Part shown: positions 23,992 to 31,400 of the stretch, piece after piece
How positions within the stretch are numbered: position 1 is the stretch's first letter
Layout: the number at the start of each line of letters is the position of its first letter
NCBI RefSeq assembly: GCF_007183175.1
Contig: NZ_AP019807.1
Location: 4,832,001-4,896,000, forward strand
DNA: 64,000 bases
From: Microbulbifer sp. GL-2
GTDB taxonomy: Bacteria > Pseudomonadota > Gammaproteobacteria > Pseudomonadales > Cellvibrionaceae
Direction: 5' to 3'
Notes under the pieces: model-generated
The model's database searches: none
Seen by the model: the letters and a program-made list of their open reading frames with translations, nothing else
Told to the model about the DNA's origin: nothing
Translations under genes and position numbers: made by a program

Positions 23992-24981
23992 TCACCTCAA
24001 ATCATAAGAAGCTAAGATAAAACCTTTCCCTTTTCGTTTGATTTCCCCTTTCAGTAACAGATACTCGAAAACAGGTCTAACAAAATTGTTCCCCCCTTTA
24101 AATTTATCGTTGAGCTTTCTCAGAACTGGGCGCGCCCCAAACTCACCATCCATTATACGCTCTGCAAGTTCCTGCTGTAGCTCGCTTAAAGAATTTTCAG
24201 GCATCGTTGTGTGCGTTACCTCTTCACTTACACATTTTCCTTGATGTTGATTCTTACCTTTCCCCCAACTCTGTAGGGAATGATTGGAGTAAACGTTTAA
24301 TGCACTGTTAAATGCTAGTAATGCAATCAGCCCTACCAAATCAGTAATTACAGCGAGCGCCAAGAAAGCGCTATGCTGTAGTTTTTGTGGGTCTAAGTGG
24401 GTTAGGGTTGCCCAGCCTGTAAAAGCCGCCTGGGCGCTATTTGCGGTACTGCCTTGTACGGCTTTAAGTTGGGCCAATGTCTTATCTCGATTTTCCTCTA
24501 GTTCATCCAACCGTTCATCTGTTTCAAGAGCTACTTTCTTGAAATTACCCGCCTTATAACCGGTGATTATCTCGTTTATATTGTTGATTCGCCGGTTGTA
24601 ACTGTTTAACTGTTGTTTTAACGCTTGATACTCAGCGCTATTAACAGCTATCGACTGTTGTTGCTTTGTTGTGTTGCTTTCCAGAAAGCCAACAGTGGCA
24701 GCTATGCTGATTAATACGAGAAAAGGCCATAAGATCAACAGAACATTACCAATAGAACGGCCCTTCCTTTTCAACCATAAACCGAGAGGTGCAAAGGAGA
24801 ATTTACACAACTCCAGGGCGGCGGCGGTCAAACCCGCCACCAACCCACCAGCAGTTATGCCCCATATCAGGGGCTCCCCCTCAGCAGAGGGAATAGATAC
24901 CCAGAGACCTATGGTGAAAACTACAGAGGTTCCGCAAAATATAAGGGCGGCTACACCAGTTGGATATATCCAGAAATTCAC
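23992..24981 (-). CDS. Membrane-anchored coiled-coil protein with C-terminal winged-helix-like domain
   Basis: 329 aa. Membrane spans appear near residues 7-28 (VAALIFCGTSVVFTIGLWV), 40-60 and 78-100 (VLLILWPFLVLISIAATVGF). A coiled coil follows (about 105-175; QALKQQLNSYNRRINNINEI, LDELEENRDKTLAQLKAV). A further span is near 205-225 (ALAVITDLVGLIALLAFNSA). The C-terminal 65 residues (LQQELAERIMDGEFGARPVL, then FVRPVFEYLLLKGEIKRKGK) look like a winged helix, as in FtsK-gamma or replication regulators. It overlaps the next gene by four bases. No named family recognised. A role in partition, replication at the membrane or superinfection control is possible but unproven. Confidence 0.6.
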   Translation of the reverse strand: MNFWIYPTGVAALIFCGTSVVFTIGLWVSIPSAEGEPLIWGITAGGLVAGLTAAALELCKFSFAPLGLWLKRKGRSIGNVLLILWPFLVLISIAATVGFLESNTTKQQQSIAVNSAEYQALKQQLNSYNRRINNINEIITGYKAGNFKKVALETDERLDELEENRDKTLAQLKAVQGSTANSAQAAFTGWATLTHLDPQKLQHSAFLALAVITDLVGLIALLAFNSALNVYSNHSLQSWGKGKNQHQGKCVSEEVTHTTMPENSLSELQQELAERIMDGEFGARPVLRKLNDKFKGGNNFVRPVFEYLLLKGEIKRKGKGFILASYDLR

Positions 24982-25217
24982 TTTTTCTCCTCCTCATTTT
25001 CACTGGCTTTTTCCTGTAACCAAGTAGTACCCCTTTCTATGGCTGTTAATTTTGTTGCACCGGTAATGGGTAATCGTACATCGCCCACACATGCCCGAAA
25101 TTCTAAATTTGGTTCATCAGTTTCCAGTTCAGCAGTCACGCCAATACTTAAAAGAAATTTGGCCCTATCTGATACCGATCCGATTTTTTCCCAGGCTTCC
25201 ATTTGATCATTAGTCAT
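24978..25217 (-). CDS. Small phage protein, unknown
   Basis: 79 aa, beginning MTNDQMEAWEKIGSVSDRAK. Its stop overlaps the start of the membrane protein gene by four bases (ATGA), so translation of the two is probably coupled. It is acidic at both ends, with GVTAELETDEPNLEFRACVG in the middle, and has no membrane segment. It belongs to a run of small early genes. No family recognised. Confidence 0.55.
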   Translation of the reverse strand: MTNDQMEAWEKIGSVSDRAKFLLSIGVTAELETDEPNLEFRACVGDVRLPITGATKLTAIERGTTWLQEKASENEEEKK

Positions 25218-25236
25218 TTGCTATCCTTCACCTTCC

Positions 25237-25479
25237 CTAGTGAATTTTTCCAGAAACCTTATGAATGTTCTGGGGCTGTATAGGTGGCAGACTGATTTCT
25301 TCAAAGATGTCTATTGCGCAATCTGTCAATTGGCTTCTTGCCCAATCACTATTGCGTTCTATCTCAGGCGTTAGTGATCCTCCGTTCACAAGATGCGTTT
25401 CGTATCCATTTAAAAGCCCAACCAAATATTCAATGCGATTCAACAGGTCTGTTGAAATAGCAACGGTTTTCTTATCCAT
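25237..25479 (-). CDS. Small phage protein, unknown
   Basis: About 80 aa from ATG 25479 (MDKKTVAISTDLLNRIEYLV), which has GGGAGGGG seven bases upstream. A longer reading to 25500 would put that ribosome binding site inside the gene. The sequence is mostly helical with STDLLNRIEYLVGLLNGYET and a Pro/Gln-rich end. It overlaps the preceding gene by eight bases. No family recognised. Confidence 0.55.
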   Translation of the reverse strand: MDKKTVAISTDLLNRIEYLVGLLNGYETHLVNGGSLTPEIERNSDWARSQLTDCAIDIFEEISLPPIQPQNIHKVSGKIH

Positions 25480-25912
25480 GTGCGGCCCCTCCCAGTTCAC
25501 TATTTAACTTTCTAATATCTGAAACCCGATCTTCATGTGCTACAAAAATATCTTGCGCAGCTCTTAATTCCCGAACAGCTTCCTGCCTATTTACGGTGGT
25601 TGTTTCCGGGCAGGCGATACGCTCACGACATAAAGCGAGCGCAAGCTTTATTTGGCGAACTTCAGCTAGATCAAGTACACAAACTTCTTTGGCGGGCATA
25701 GCGATTTCCTCATTGTTGTATTTTGAAAACTGTTGCGGGCTCTGCCCGCGATGGGTGTAGGCGGCCTCACGATAGAGACAACCAAAAAGCAATTGATCAC
25801 GCACAACCTCTGGCCAACTACAGGCGGCGTGGACCTGTGCGTTATTGAGCCATGCGTTGTAAACCTGATATTCAGTAACCGTCTGGTAAAGGCGTAACCC
25901 GCGCTGGTTCAT
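25472..25912 (-). CDS. Phage early protein, unknown
   Basis: 146 aa, beginning MNQRGLRLYQTVTEYQVYNA, with NNAQVHAACSWPEVVRDQLL (Trp-Pro) and LFGCLYREAAYTHRGQSP. It then has VCVLDLAEVRQIKLALALCR and CPETTTVNRQEAVRELRAA. There are several cysteines, but no paired zinc-finger spacing is convincing. Overlaps of four and eight bases with its neighbours place it in a tightly packed early operon that starts near the candidate origin. Function unknown. Confidence 0.55.
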   Translation of the reverse strand: MNQRGLRLYQTVTEYQVYNAWLNNAQVHAACSWPEVVRDQLLFGCLYREAAYTHRGQSPQQFSKYNNEEIAMPAKEVCVLDLAEVRQIKLALALCRERIACPETTTVNRQEAVRELRAAQDIFVAHEDRVSDIRKLNSELGGAAHG

Positions 25913-26181
25913 TCCTCAGCCTCCCGGCGCATTTCCTGTACCTGCTGTTTCAGTTGGTTCAAGCGGCTGCGCATATCCTCGGCCATACCCCCGCTCTGCT
26001 TCTTCAGCCACTGCCCTATCTCGGATCGGGTACGGGTGCAGAGCAAGTGCCAGGCTAGGCAGTTGCGGCGGTGGGACTCGCTATAAGTGTCTGTAGCGGC
26101 AGATATAAGGGGGGGGGTGTCGGAAAGACCGAACCGGGCTAACCGCTCCCTCTGCACCAATAAAAAGTCCTTATCTTCCAT
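25909..26181 (-). CDS. Phage early protein with nine-cytosine tract, unknown
   Basis: 90 aa, beginning MEDKDFLLVQRERLARFGLS. It includes SESHRRNCLAWHLLCTRTRS with two cysteines, and a C-terminal coiled-coil-like stretch (MRSRLNQLKQQVQEMRREAE). The codons for DTPPL contain a run of nine cytosines (seen as nine G at 26109-26117 on the plus strand). Slippage there would shift the frame near residue 25. The left half of the long inverted repeat at 26121-26145 lies inside this gene. It is the first gene of the small-gene operon downstream of the repeat region. Confidence 0.6.
   Translation of the reverse strand: MEDKDFLLVQRERLARFGLSDTPPLISAATDTYSESHRRNCLAWHLLCTRTRSEIGQWLKKQSGGMAEDMRSRLNQLKQQVQEMRREAEE
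26109..26117. repeat. Nine-base G/C homopolymer tract inside a coding region
   Basis: Nine consecutive G on the plus strand (C in the mRNA) fall within codons of the 90-aa gene at 25909-26181. Such tracts are prone to replication slippage and would switch the gene on and off by frameshift. This is the only such long homopolymer I noticed inside a gene in this window, though I did not scan exhaustively. Confidence 0.6.
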
Positions 26182-26420
26182 ACACTTAGCTCCCTAATTT
26201 CGGTTCAGTTGAAAACCGCACCTGACCGAACCAAAAACCTAACCAATTGATTTATATAGGTTTTTTTAAAGTAAAAAGTTAGGTTTCTAGTTTTTGTTTT
26301 TCCTAACTTGGTTCGGTCCTGGTTAGGTAAAAGTTCGTTTTCCCGGTTTCTCTATATCCCGCGTGGTTATTGGCTTTGCGGGCATTTTTGGGTTTCGGTT
26401 AGCTCGGTTCGGTCTTTCCG
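26121..26420. other. Palindromic repeat-rich region, candidate replication origin
   Basis: A 25-base element at 26121-26145 recurs inverted at 26396-26420 with one mismatch (centre AGACCGAACCGGGCTAACC versus its complement with GAGC). Between them, GACCGAACC appears at 26224-26232 and inverted as GGTTCGGTC at 26310-26318. AAACCTAACC at 26235-26244 faces GTTAGGTTT at 26278-26286, and GGTTAGG recurs at 26321-26327. The centre (26245-26275) is AT-rich. This nested symmetry, lying just past the primase-helicase stop at 26438, resembles iteron-type origins or the P4 crr that an alpha-type primase binds. Confidence 0.6.
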
Positions 26421-26437
26421 AAGCCCCCTACCGTTTC

Positions 26438-29170
26438 CTAATCGGCGCCCTTCTTGGCGTCTCTATGCTGGAAAACCCAGCAATATCGAGTGCGGTCGCC
26501 GTCTATCCCCGACTTCACGTTTTTACAGGCGATAAACTTGTGGCGGCGGCTGTTGGGCAATAGCTTTTTCAGCTCTCTGATGTCCGGGTGATCCACCTTG
26601 GCCAGCTCGCATTGCTGCTTGTAATGAATCAGGTTGATGGCAATTAAGCCGTTGTCTTTGCTGTGATTGAGGGTCTGCGCCTCTACTTTGCCGGCGCTAT
26701 TGGTGTACACAGCAGGCGCCTCTGTGTCCGCCATTAGGCGAACATTGAGGTAGTCGTATATCTCCCAGAACTTCTGTACTTCCGGGTGATCCGCGCTTAA
26801 GCGGCCCTGGCGGTTTACCGCGCGGGTATAGATAAAGTGCTGGATGTCCTGAACGGTATTGGCGGTGAGCGAGGGAAACAGGATGGGCAAAGTTCCAGCC
26901 ATGGCAGAAACCATCGCATGTGTTTTCACTACACGCTGGTCGTGGATCTCGCCCCGGTGGGCGTACTCCGCATCAAACTTCGGATAGTCCTCTAGGATCT
27001 TGCCGATAATGGCTTTCTCTTTGTGCAATGCAGCGGGTAGAAAGCCGCTGACTTCTTCCACTGCGGCTCGCTCGAACTGCTGGGCTAACAGTTTTGTTTT
27101 CTCTGAAAAGTGCGCTTTGGTCGCGTGGCAGTGGACTATGCGCGATAGCAGTGCGGGGCTACCGTCTACGGTGTCATTCTGGGCAATTACAATAGAGCCG
27201 CGAAATGGCGGGTCTACGGTTTCATTGCCGCGATTAAAGGCACCGGTTGAGCGGATGGCGCGGCCATTGTAGGCGGTCTTCAACTCCTCAAAATCAAAGC
27301 TGCCCTTCTTGGCCGAATCGTTCTGACGGTCGGATTCAATCAATACCACCGGCATATTGGACAACTGAGAGAATGCACGGGCACGGGCTGCAAAGGTGGC
27401 TTTACTGGGGTCGAAGCCTTCGTAGTCGTCACGACCACATAGCTTCCACAGAAATTCAATCACCGTGGATTTACCAGCGCCGTGCTCGCCAGTTAGCTCC
27501 AGGAATGGGAATACCTTTAGTTCTGCTCGGATCTGTTCGGCAAATAGTGAAGCCATCCAAAACGCAAGCGCGACCATGCCTAGATGGGAGAACACCAAGT
27601 AGTAATCCTGTATCCAGCTGGAATCAAAGCTTTTATTGTTGTGGATGTAGAGACTTTTAAAGCCAGTTTTAATACGGTCTTTACCGGCAACAAAGTAGCC
27701 TTGCTTATTGACCTTTAAGCGTCGGCCATTGTGAAAGGCGAAATCCTGAAAGACATAGGTTTGACAGGACTTGTCGTAACCCAGGTATCCAATAGTCCGC
27801 ACCTGCTTAACGCCATTATCAAACCAGCGATCACGCAACATCTTGAGCTGGTTTTCACTGCCATCAAATGTACTGCCCGGTGCTTGGTTGAGGAGTGCTT
27901 TATTAAAGGATTTTGGGCTCTCTAGATTTGAGCCGGTGAGGGCGACTTGCAACCCCTTCCCTTTGGGAAGATAAATATCAAAAAAATAGGCAACGTCTGT
28001 TGTCTCTTGGTCTATCTCGCAGTAAAGAAACCTTGGCAGGCAATTACTAATACTATTGACGTTGAGGTTGCTATTGAAAATTTCCCGCCCCCGGTCTGTG
28101 GCCAAGGCATCTTCTAGGGTTTTGACTGCTTCTTTTTCGGTGCCTGTATCCTCTATATCAGTCTGGTTTTGCTCCTCAATAGATTTTGACAGTTCCCGGT
28201 TAATATCGTCTTCGATATGGACTGAATACAGGCGGTTATTGAAATCAAGCACCGTATAATTACGGCGTTTTTTGCAGTGCCAGTGGTAGGCTTTTTCTTC
28301 AATACTGCCGGCAGTGAATAGGCGCCCCCGGTAAAGGCAGTCTTCAATAAATTCTGGGGTTAATTTATCAGCCCGGTATAGGTCATCCCAGTCGTTACCG
28401 CCGCCCACCAGGGCAACATCGACCTTTTCTTTTTGCTTGCGCAAACGATCATAATATTTCTTTGCCATGGAACGACCGGCAGGGTCATCGTCATAGCCAA
28501 GACCCCAGGTTATCTCCTGGGCTTTGTGTTCTTCTATTAGCTCTGTGGGCAGGTTATTACTTGAAAATGCGGCGACCACTTTATAGCCGCAAAGCCATAA
28601 GGCGATAGCGTGAAAGATACCCTCCACAATAAAAACGGTATCGCCCTTTTCTATCTGCTGGCCTGGGGGCTGCCAGCATTTACCCCCGTACTTAATATGC
28701 TTTTTAAAAAAGCTTTTGTCGCCCAATGCGCGCTCATGGGTTTTATTAATTACGCGATCCCAGTAGAAACCGTCCCATAGCTGAAAACGAACCACGGGTG
28801 CATAGTCACCTTCAGGTAAAGGCCGCGCGGCCTGTTCAAACCAGTCTCCCACTTTAAGAAGCGGGAACTGGCGAACGTGCTCTATATACGCTCGGGCTGT
28901 TGCGTTGGGTTCTTCAGGAGTTGCCGGGAATCTCTCGGAAAAATTTTCGAAAATATCCGGGTAAATATCCCGGACAGGTTCTTCGTACCCACAATTGTTT
29001 TTGTGGTTACAGCGCACAGTGATTGGTTTTTCAATCTCAATCCAGGCTGACTTCTTGCCGCAATCTGGGCAGTTGCCAGAATTTAGATACTTGCCACTGC
29101 GCTTGAATTTAAAACTCAAATCCTTTTCTAGCGACTCGGCAACATCTCGGTTTATTTGGCTGTAGTCCAT
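26438..29170 (-). CDS. Replicative primase-helicase (CHC2/TOPRIM plus P-loop helicase)
   Basis: 910 aa. A zinc finger near the N-terminus uses C34, C37, C54 and C60 (NCPDCGKKS, RCNHKNNC). The TOPRIM fold follows (about 175-260) with VFIVEGIFHAIALW around E183 and GYDDDPAG at 227-229. The C-terminal half holds a P-loop ATPase with LTGEHGAGKSTVIEF (561-569) and VVLIESDR as Walker B. The single chain resembles P4 alpha and other phage primase-helicases, so the phage may replicate by theta/bidirectional initiation instead of the P2 gpA rolling-circle nickase, which I do not see in the window. The palindromic repeats just past its 3' end are a plausible origin. Confidence 0.85.
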   Translation of the reverse strand: MDYSQINRDVAESLEKDLSFKFKRSGKYLNSGNCPDCGKKSAWIEIEKPITVRCNHKNNCGYEEPVRDIYPDIFENFSERFPATPEEPNATARAYIEHVRQFPLLKVGDWFEQAARPLPEGDYAPVVRFQLWDGFYWDRVINKTHERALGDKSFFKKHIKYGGKCWQPPGQQIEKGDTVFIVEGIFHAIALWLCGYKVVAAFSSNNLPTELIEEHKAQEITWGLGYDDDPAGRSMAKKYYDRLRKQKEKVDVALVGGGNDWDDLYRADKLTPEFIEDCLYRGRLFTAGSIEEKAYHWHCKKRRNYTVLDFNNRLYSVHIEDDINRELSKSIEEQNQTDIEDTGTEKEAVKTLEDALATDRGREIFNSNLNVNSISNCLPRFLYCEIDQETTDVAYFFDIYLPKGKGLQVALTGSNLESPKSFNKALLNQAPGSTFDGSENQLKMLRDRWFDNGVKQVRTIGYLGYDKSCQTYVFQDFAFHNGRRLKVNKQGYFVAGKDRIKTGFKSLYIHNNKSFDSSWIQDYYLVFSHLGMVALAFWMASLFAEQIRAELKVFPFLELTGEHGAGKSTVIEFLWKLCGRDDYEGFDPSKATFAARARAFSQLSNMPVVLIESDRQNDSAKKGSFDFEELKTAYNGRAIRSTGAFNRGNETVDPPFRGSIVIAQNDTVDGSPALLSRIVHCHATKAHFSEKTKLLAQQFERAAVEEVSGFLPAALHKEKAIIGKILEDYPKFDAEYAHRGEIHDQRVVKTHAMVSAMAGTLPILFPSLTANTVQDIQHFIYTRAVNRQGRLSADHPEVQKFWEIYDYLNVRLMADTEAPAVYTNSAGKVEAQTLNHSKDNGLIAINLIHYKQQCELAKVDHPDIRELKKLLPNSRRHKFIACKNVKSGIDGDRTRYCWVFQHRDAKKGAD

Positions 29171-29180
29171 AGAAACCGCC

Positions 29181-29393
29181 CTACTCTTTAGTTGATTGGG
29201 CGTCTTCGCCCATGCAGAGCTGGGACAGTTTGACCATGTTGATTAAGTTGTAACGGCCAATCTTGATTGTTGGCAGGTAGCCTCGCTGCACTTGGCCCCG
29301 CACCGTTTTTAAGGTGAGACCGGTATCAATGGCATATTGCTCTTGGGTTGAAACTGGTGCTTTCAGTGGTGCTGGATCTGCTTTATCACTCAT
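29181..29393 (-). CDS. Cox/AlpA-like regulator-excisionase
   Basis: 70 aa. VSTQEQYAIDTGLTLKTVRG followed by QVQRGYLPTIKIGRYNLINM has the winged-helix pattern of AlpA/Cox-type proteins, with the recognition helix before a wing of the GYLPTIKIG kind. In P2 and HP1, Cox represses the integrase/repressor operon and acts as excisionase. It stands opposite the HTH repressor across a 204-base control region. The primase-helicase gene follows on the same strand after ten bases. It is likely the lytic-side regulator of the switch. Confidence 0.75.
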   Translation of the reverse strand: MSDKADPAPLKAPVSTQEQYAIDTGLTLKTVRGQVQRGYLPTIKIGRYNLINMVKLSQLCMGEDAQSTKE

Positions 29394-29437
29394 TCCTTAT
29401 TGCCCTTTGTTCTGCATTGATTACTTGAGGGCCTATT

Positions 29438-29527
29438 TTTAGATGCAATAAGGTTTAGATTCAATACTTATTGGGTATAAATGTTAATCTTTGGCGCACT
29501 ATTCAACACATAAGCTTAGATGTAATG
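29438..29527. promoter_or_regulatory. Operator-like repeats in the lysogeny switch
   Basis: Three related 13-base sites lie between the divergent Cox-like and repressor genes: TTTAGATGCAATA at 29438-29450, TTTAGATTCAATA at 29454-29466 and CTTAGATGTAATG at 29515-29527. The first two start 16 bases apart. CTTATTG segments at about 29468 and near 29398 face the CAATAAG part of the first site. They are likely binding sites for the repressor or the Cox-like protein controlling both promoters. Confidence 0.6.
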
Positions 29528-29597
29528 ACTTTTTGTTTTGAATTGACTGCTTTTTGGGCTAAATTCCGCACCAAACAAGTAACAGAGGGTAATAAAG

Positions 29598-29930
29598 GTG
29601 AGTGAGGCGCCGACAGATAGTGCGGGAAAGAGGCTGCGGAAAGTTAGAGAAGCGGTAGGTCTTACGCAGGCGGACTTCGCGACGAAACTAAATATAAAAG
29701 TTCATCAAGTTAAAAATATTGAATACGGAACCTCTCGGATTCCTGAAGAGGTATTTGCCGAGATTGGGCGCCTTATGCCTGAGCTTCTGCCCTGGGTGGT
29801 TTACGGTGGCAAAGTTTCTTTAGAACAACTGGAGCAAAGCAAGAGTGACTTTTGCAAGTTGTTAGTAGTACGCATAGACATTGGTTTAGTTGCCGATGCT
29901 CCCTTTCTGGATATTCGGGATGGCAATTAA
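29598..29930 (+). CDS. Prophage HTH repressor (CI/C-like)
   Basis: 110 aa from a GTG start with AGAGGG upstream. The HTH (about 10-55) is RKVREAVGLTQADFATKLNI followed by KVHQVKNIEYGTSRIPEEV. The C-terminal half is short and lacks a self-cleavage domain, like P2 C (99 aa) rather than lambda CI. It faces the Cox-like gene across a 204-base control region with repeated sites and overlaps the integrase start by 11 bases, forming a repressor-integrase operon. It would hold the lytic promoter silent in the lysogen. Confidence 0.8.
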   Translation: MSEAPTDSAGKRLRKVREAVGLTQADFATKLNIKVHQVKNIEYGTSRIPEEVFAEIGRLMPELLPWVVYGGKVSLEQLEQSKSDFCKLLVVRIDIGLVADAPFLDIRDGN

Positions 29931-30942
29931 GAAACTTGATAGTGGGCGTTGGCAAGTAGATATACAGCCACAAGGGCGCGGCGGGCGCCGTGTCCGCAAA
30001 TCTTTTGATACGAAGGCCGAGGGTATCCGCTGGGAGCGCGCGCAGCTAGCCGCCGCAGACAAAGGAGAATGGGTTCCACCTCAACGTGACAAACGGCGAT
30101 TACAGGATTTAATCGTAGAGTGGTACAACCTACATGGACATACCCTGAAAAAAGGAGAGGAACGGCGGGACAACCTTTTGTCGCTCTGCCAATTAATGGG
30201 TGACCCCCTAGCTAACCAGATAACCGCTGGTTTTTATGCAGAGTTTCGCCAGCAACGCCTAAAGGGTGATTTGAAAACCAACAAGCGCCATCGGGGGCCC
30301 ATCTCCGCAAATACTTGTAACCATGACTTAGCCTATTTGCGCGCGGTATTTAATGAATTAATTCGCCTGGGGAAATGGCAAGGGGAAAATCCCCTCGCTG
30401 GTGTACGGCGACTGAAATATGATGATCAAGAATTAAGTTTTCTTGATAAAGAACAGATAAAAACGCTACTCAGTGCCCTAAAGAAAAGCGGCTCACAACA
30501 CGCCTACCTCGTGGCAACAATATGTTTAGTAACTGGTTCACGCTGGAGCGAGGCACAAAACTTGCGCGGCGAACAAATTCGCAACAGCCGTATCACCTTC
30601 TCAGGTACTAAGAGCGGTAAAGTTCGCGTGGTTCCAATCAGTGAGTCACTAGAGAAGGCAATATTTTTGGAGCGGCCGCGAACAGGCCCCCTCTTCCAAT
30701 ACTGCTATAAGGCTTTTACTCGCGTATTAGACAAGTGCGAGATAGATTTGCCCAAGGGTCAAGCCAGTCATGTACTACGCCACACTTTCGCGAGTCACTT
30801 CATTATGCGTGGTGGAAACCTTCTCACCTTAAAAGAAATACTTGGCCACGCTGATATAAAAATGACTATGCGCTATGCCCATCTATCGCCAGAACACCTT
30901 GAAGACGCTGTCACCAGGAACCCCCTTACAGAGCTTGCCTAG
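29920..30942 (+). CDS. int: Tyrosine-recombinase integrase
   Basis: About 340 aa from ATG 29920 (MAIKKLDSGRWQVDIQPQGR); the longer reading to 29890 adds an unlikely hydrophobic leader. The N-terminal arm-binding segment is typical of P2/HP1 integrases. The core-binding part spans about 60-160. The catalytic residues follow as SRWSEAQNL (Arg), HVLRHTFASH (His-x-x-Arg), GHADIKMTMRYAHL (His and the Tyr nucleophile). It would insert the phage at the tRNA-Asn 3' end whose duplicate lies at 32864-32910. It is translationally coupled to the repressor. A shortened imperfect copy of its 3' end recurs at 32731-32824. Confidence 0.92.
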   Translation: MAIKKLDSGRWQVDIQPQGRGGRRVRKSFDTKAEGIRWERAQLAAADKGEWVPPQRDKRRLQDLIVEWYNLHGHTLKKGEERRDNLLSLCQLMGDPLANQITAGFYAEFRQQRLKGDLKTNKRHRGPISANTCNHDLAYLRAVFNELIRLGKWQGENPLAGVRRLKYDDQELSFLDKEQIKTLLSALKKSGSQHAYLVATICLVTGSRWSEAQNLRGEQIRNSRITFSGTKSGKVRVVPISESLEKAIFLERPRTGPLFQYCYKAFTRVLDKCEIDLPKGQASHVLRHTFASHFIMRGGNLLTLKEILGHADIKMTMRYAHLSPEHLEDAVTRNPLTELA

Positions 30943-30994
30943 TGTCAATGCCGGAGGGCAATAGATGGTAAAGTAGCTTAGAGTTTATGCGGGT
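30920..30994 (+). repeat. Integrase 3' end, copy 1 of a direct repeat
   Basis: This stretch covers the last codons of the integrase (CTTACAGAGCTTGCCTAG) and the following 52 bases, ending in GTAAAGTAGCTTAGAGTTTA then TGCGGGT. A related, longer copy lies at 32731-32824. The two copies bracket the beta-helix cargo gene. They share the stop-codon context and the 3' tail, but the second lacks an intact integrase upstream. Confidence 0.75.
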
Positions 30995-31400
30995 GTAGTA
31001 GTTTGTGTACTCTTACCTATGATCAACTTATTTGTCTCCCCCTCCAATTTTCAGTTTTTTTGGTCGACCGACATACCTAAACTCTGGTTTCGACATTAAT
31101 CACACAAATTTTAAAGAGATTCTCGGAAACATCACCATCCCGCTTGATTTGGACTGCCGGCATGGCATTTAGCGGCATTATCATTTGAGCCGCCCACCCT
31201 TTAAACCCACCACTCTATCGTGACCCCTCTTACTCATTGCACGTATTGTCCAAACGAAAAATTCTTATGATGATGCTTTAAATTTCAACAAACTCTTAAA
31301 GTTAAAGAGTATATTTTAATGAAATAGATTATTTTACCTAAGCGCTGAGCGCCTTATTTCAGTACACAAATTGTTATAAAAATTGTAAAAGGACTTCACT
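30943..31400. other. Intergenic region before the beta-helix cargo gene
   Basis: No gene is supported here. It begins with the integrase 3' tail repeat and continues with AT-rich sequence. The right part (about 31250-31400) probably holds the promoter of the cargo gene, with AT-rich stretches and a short dyad GCGC-TGA-GCGC near 31345 and AAAAGGA before the ATG at 31401 as ribosome binding site. Confidence 0.5.
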
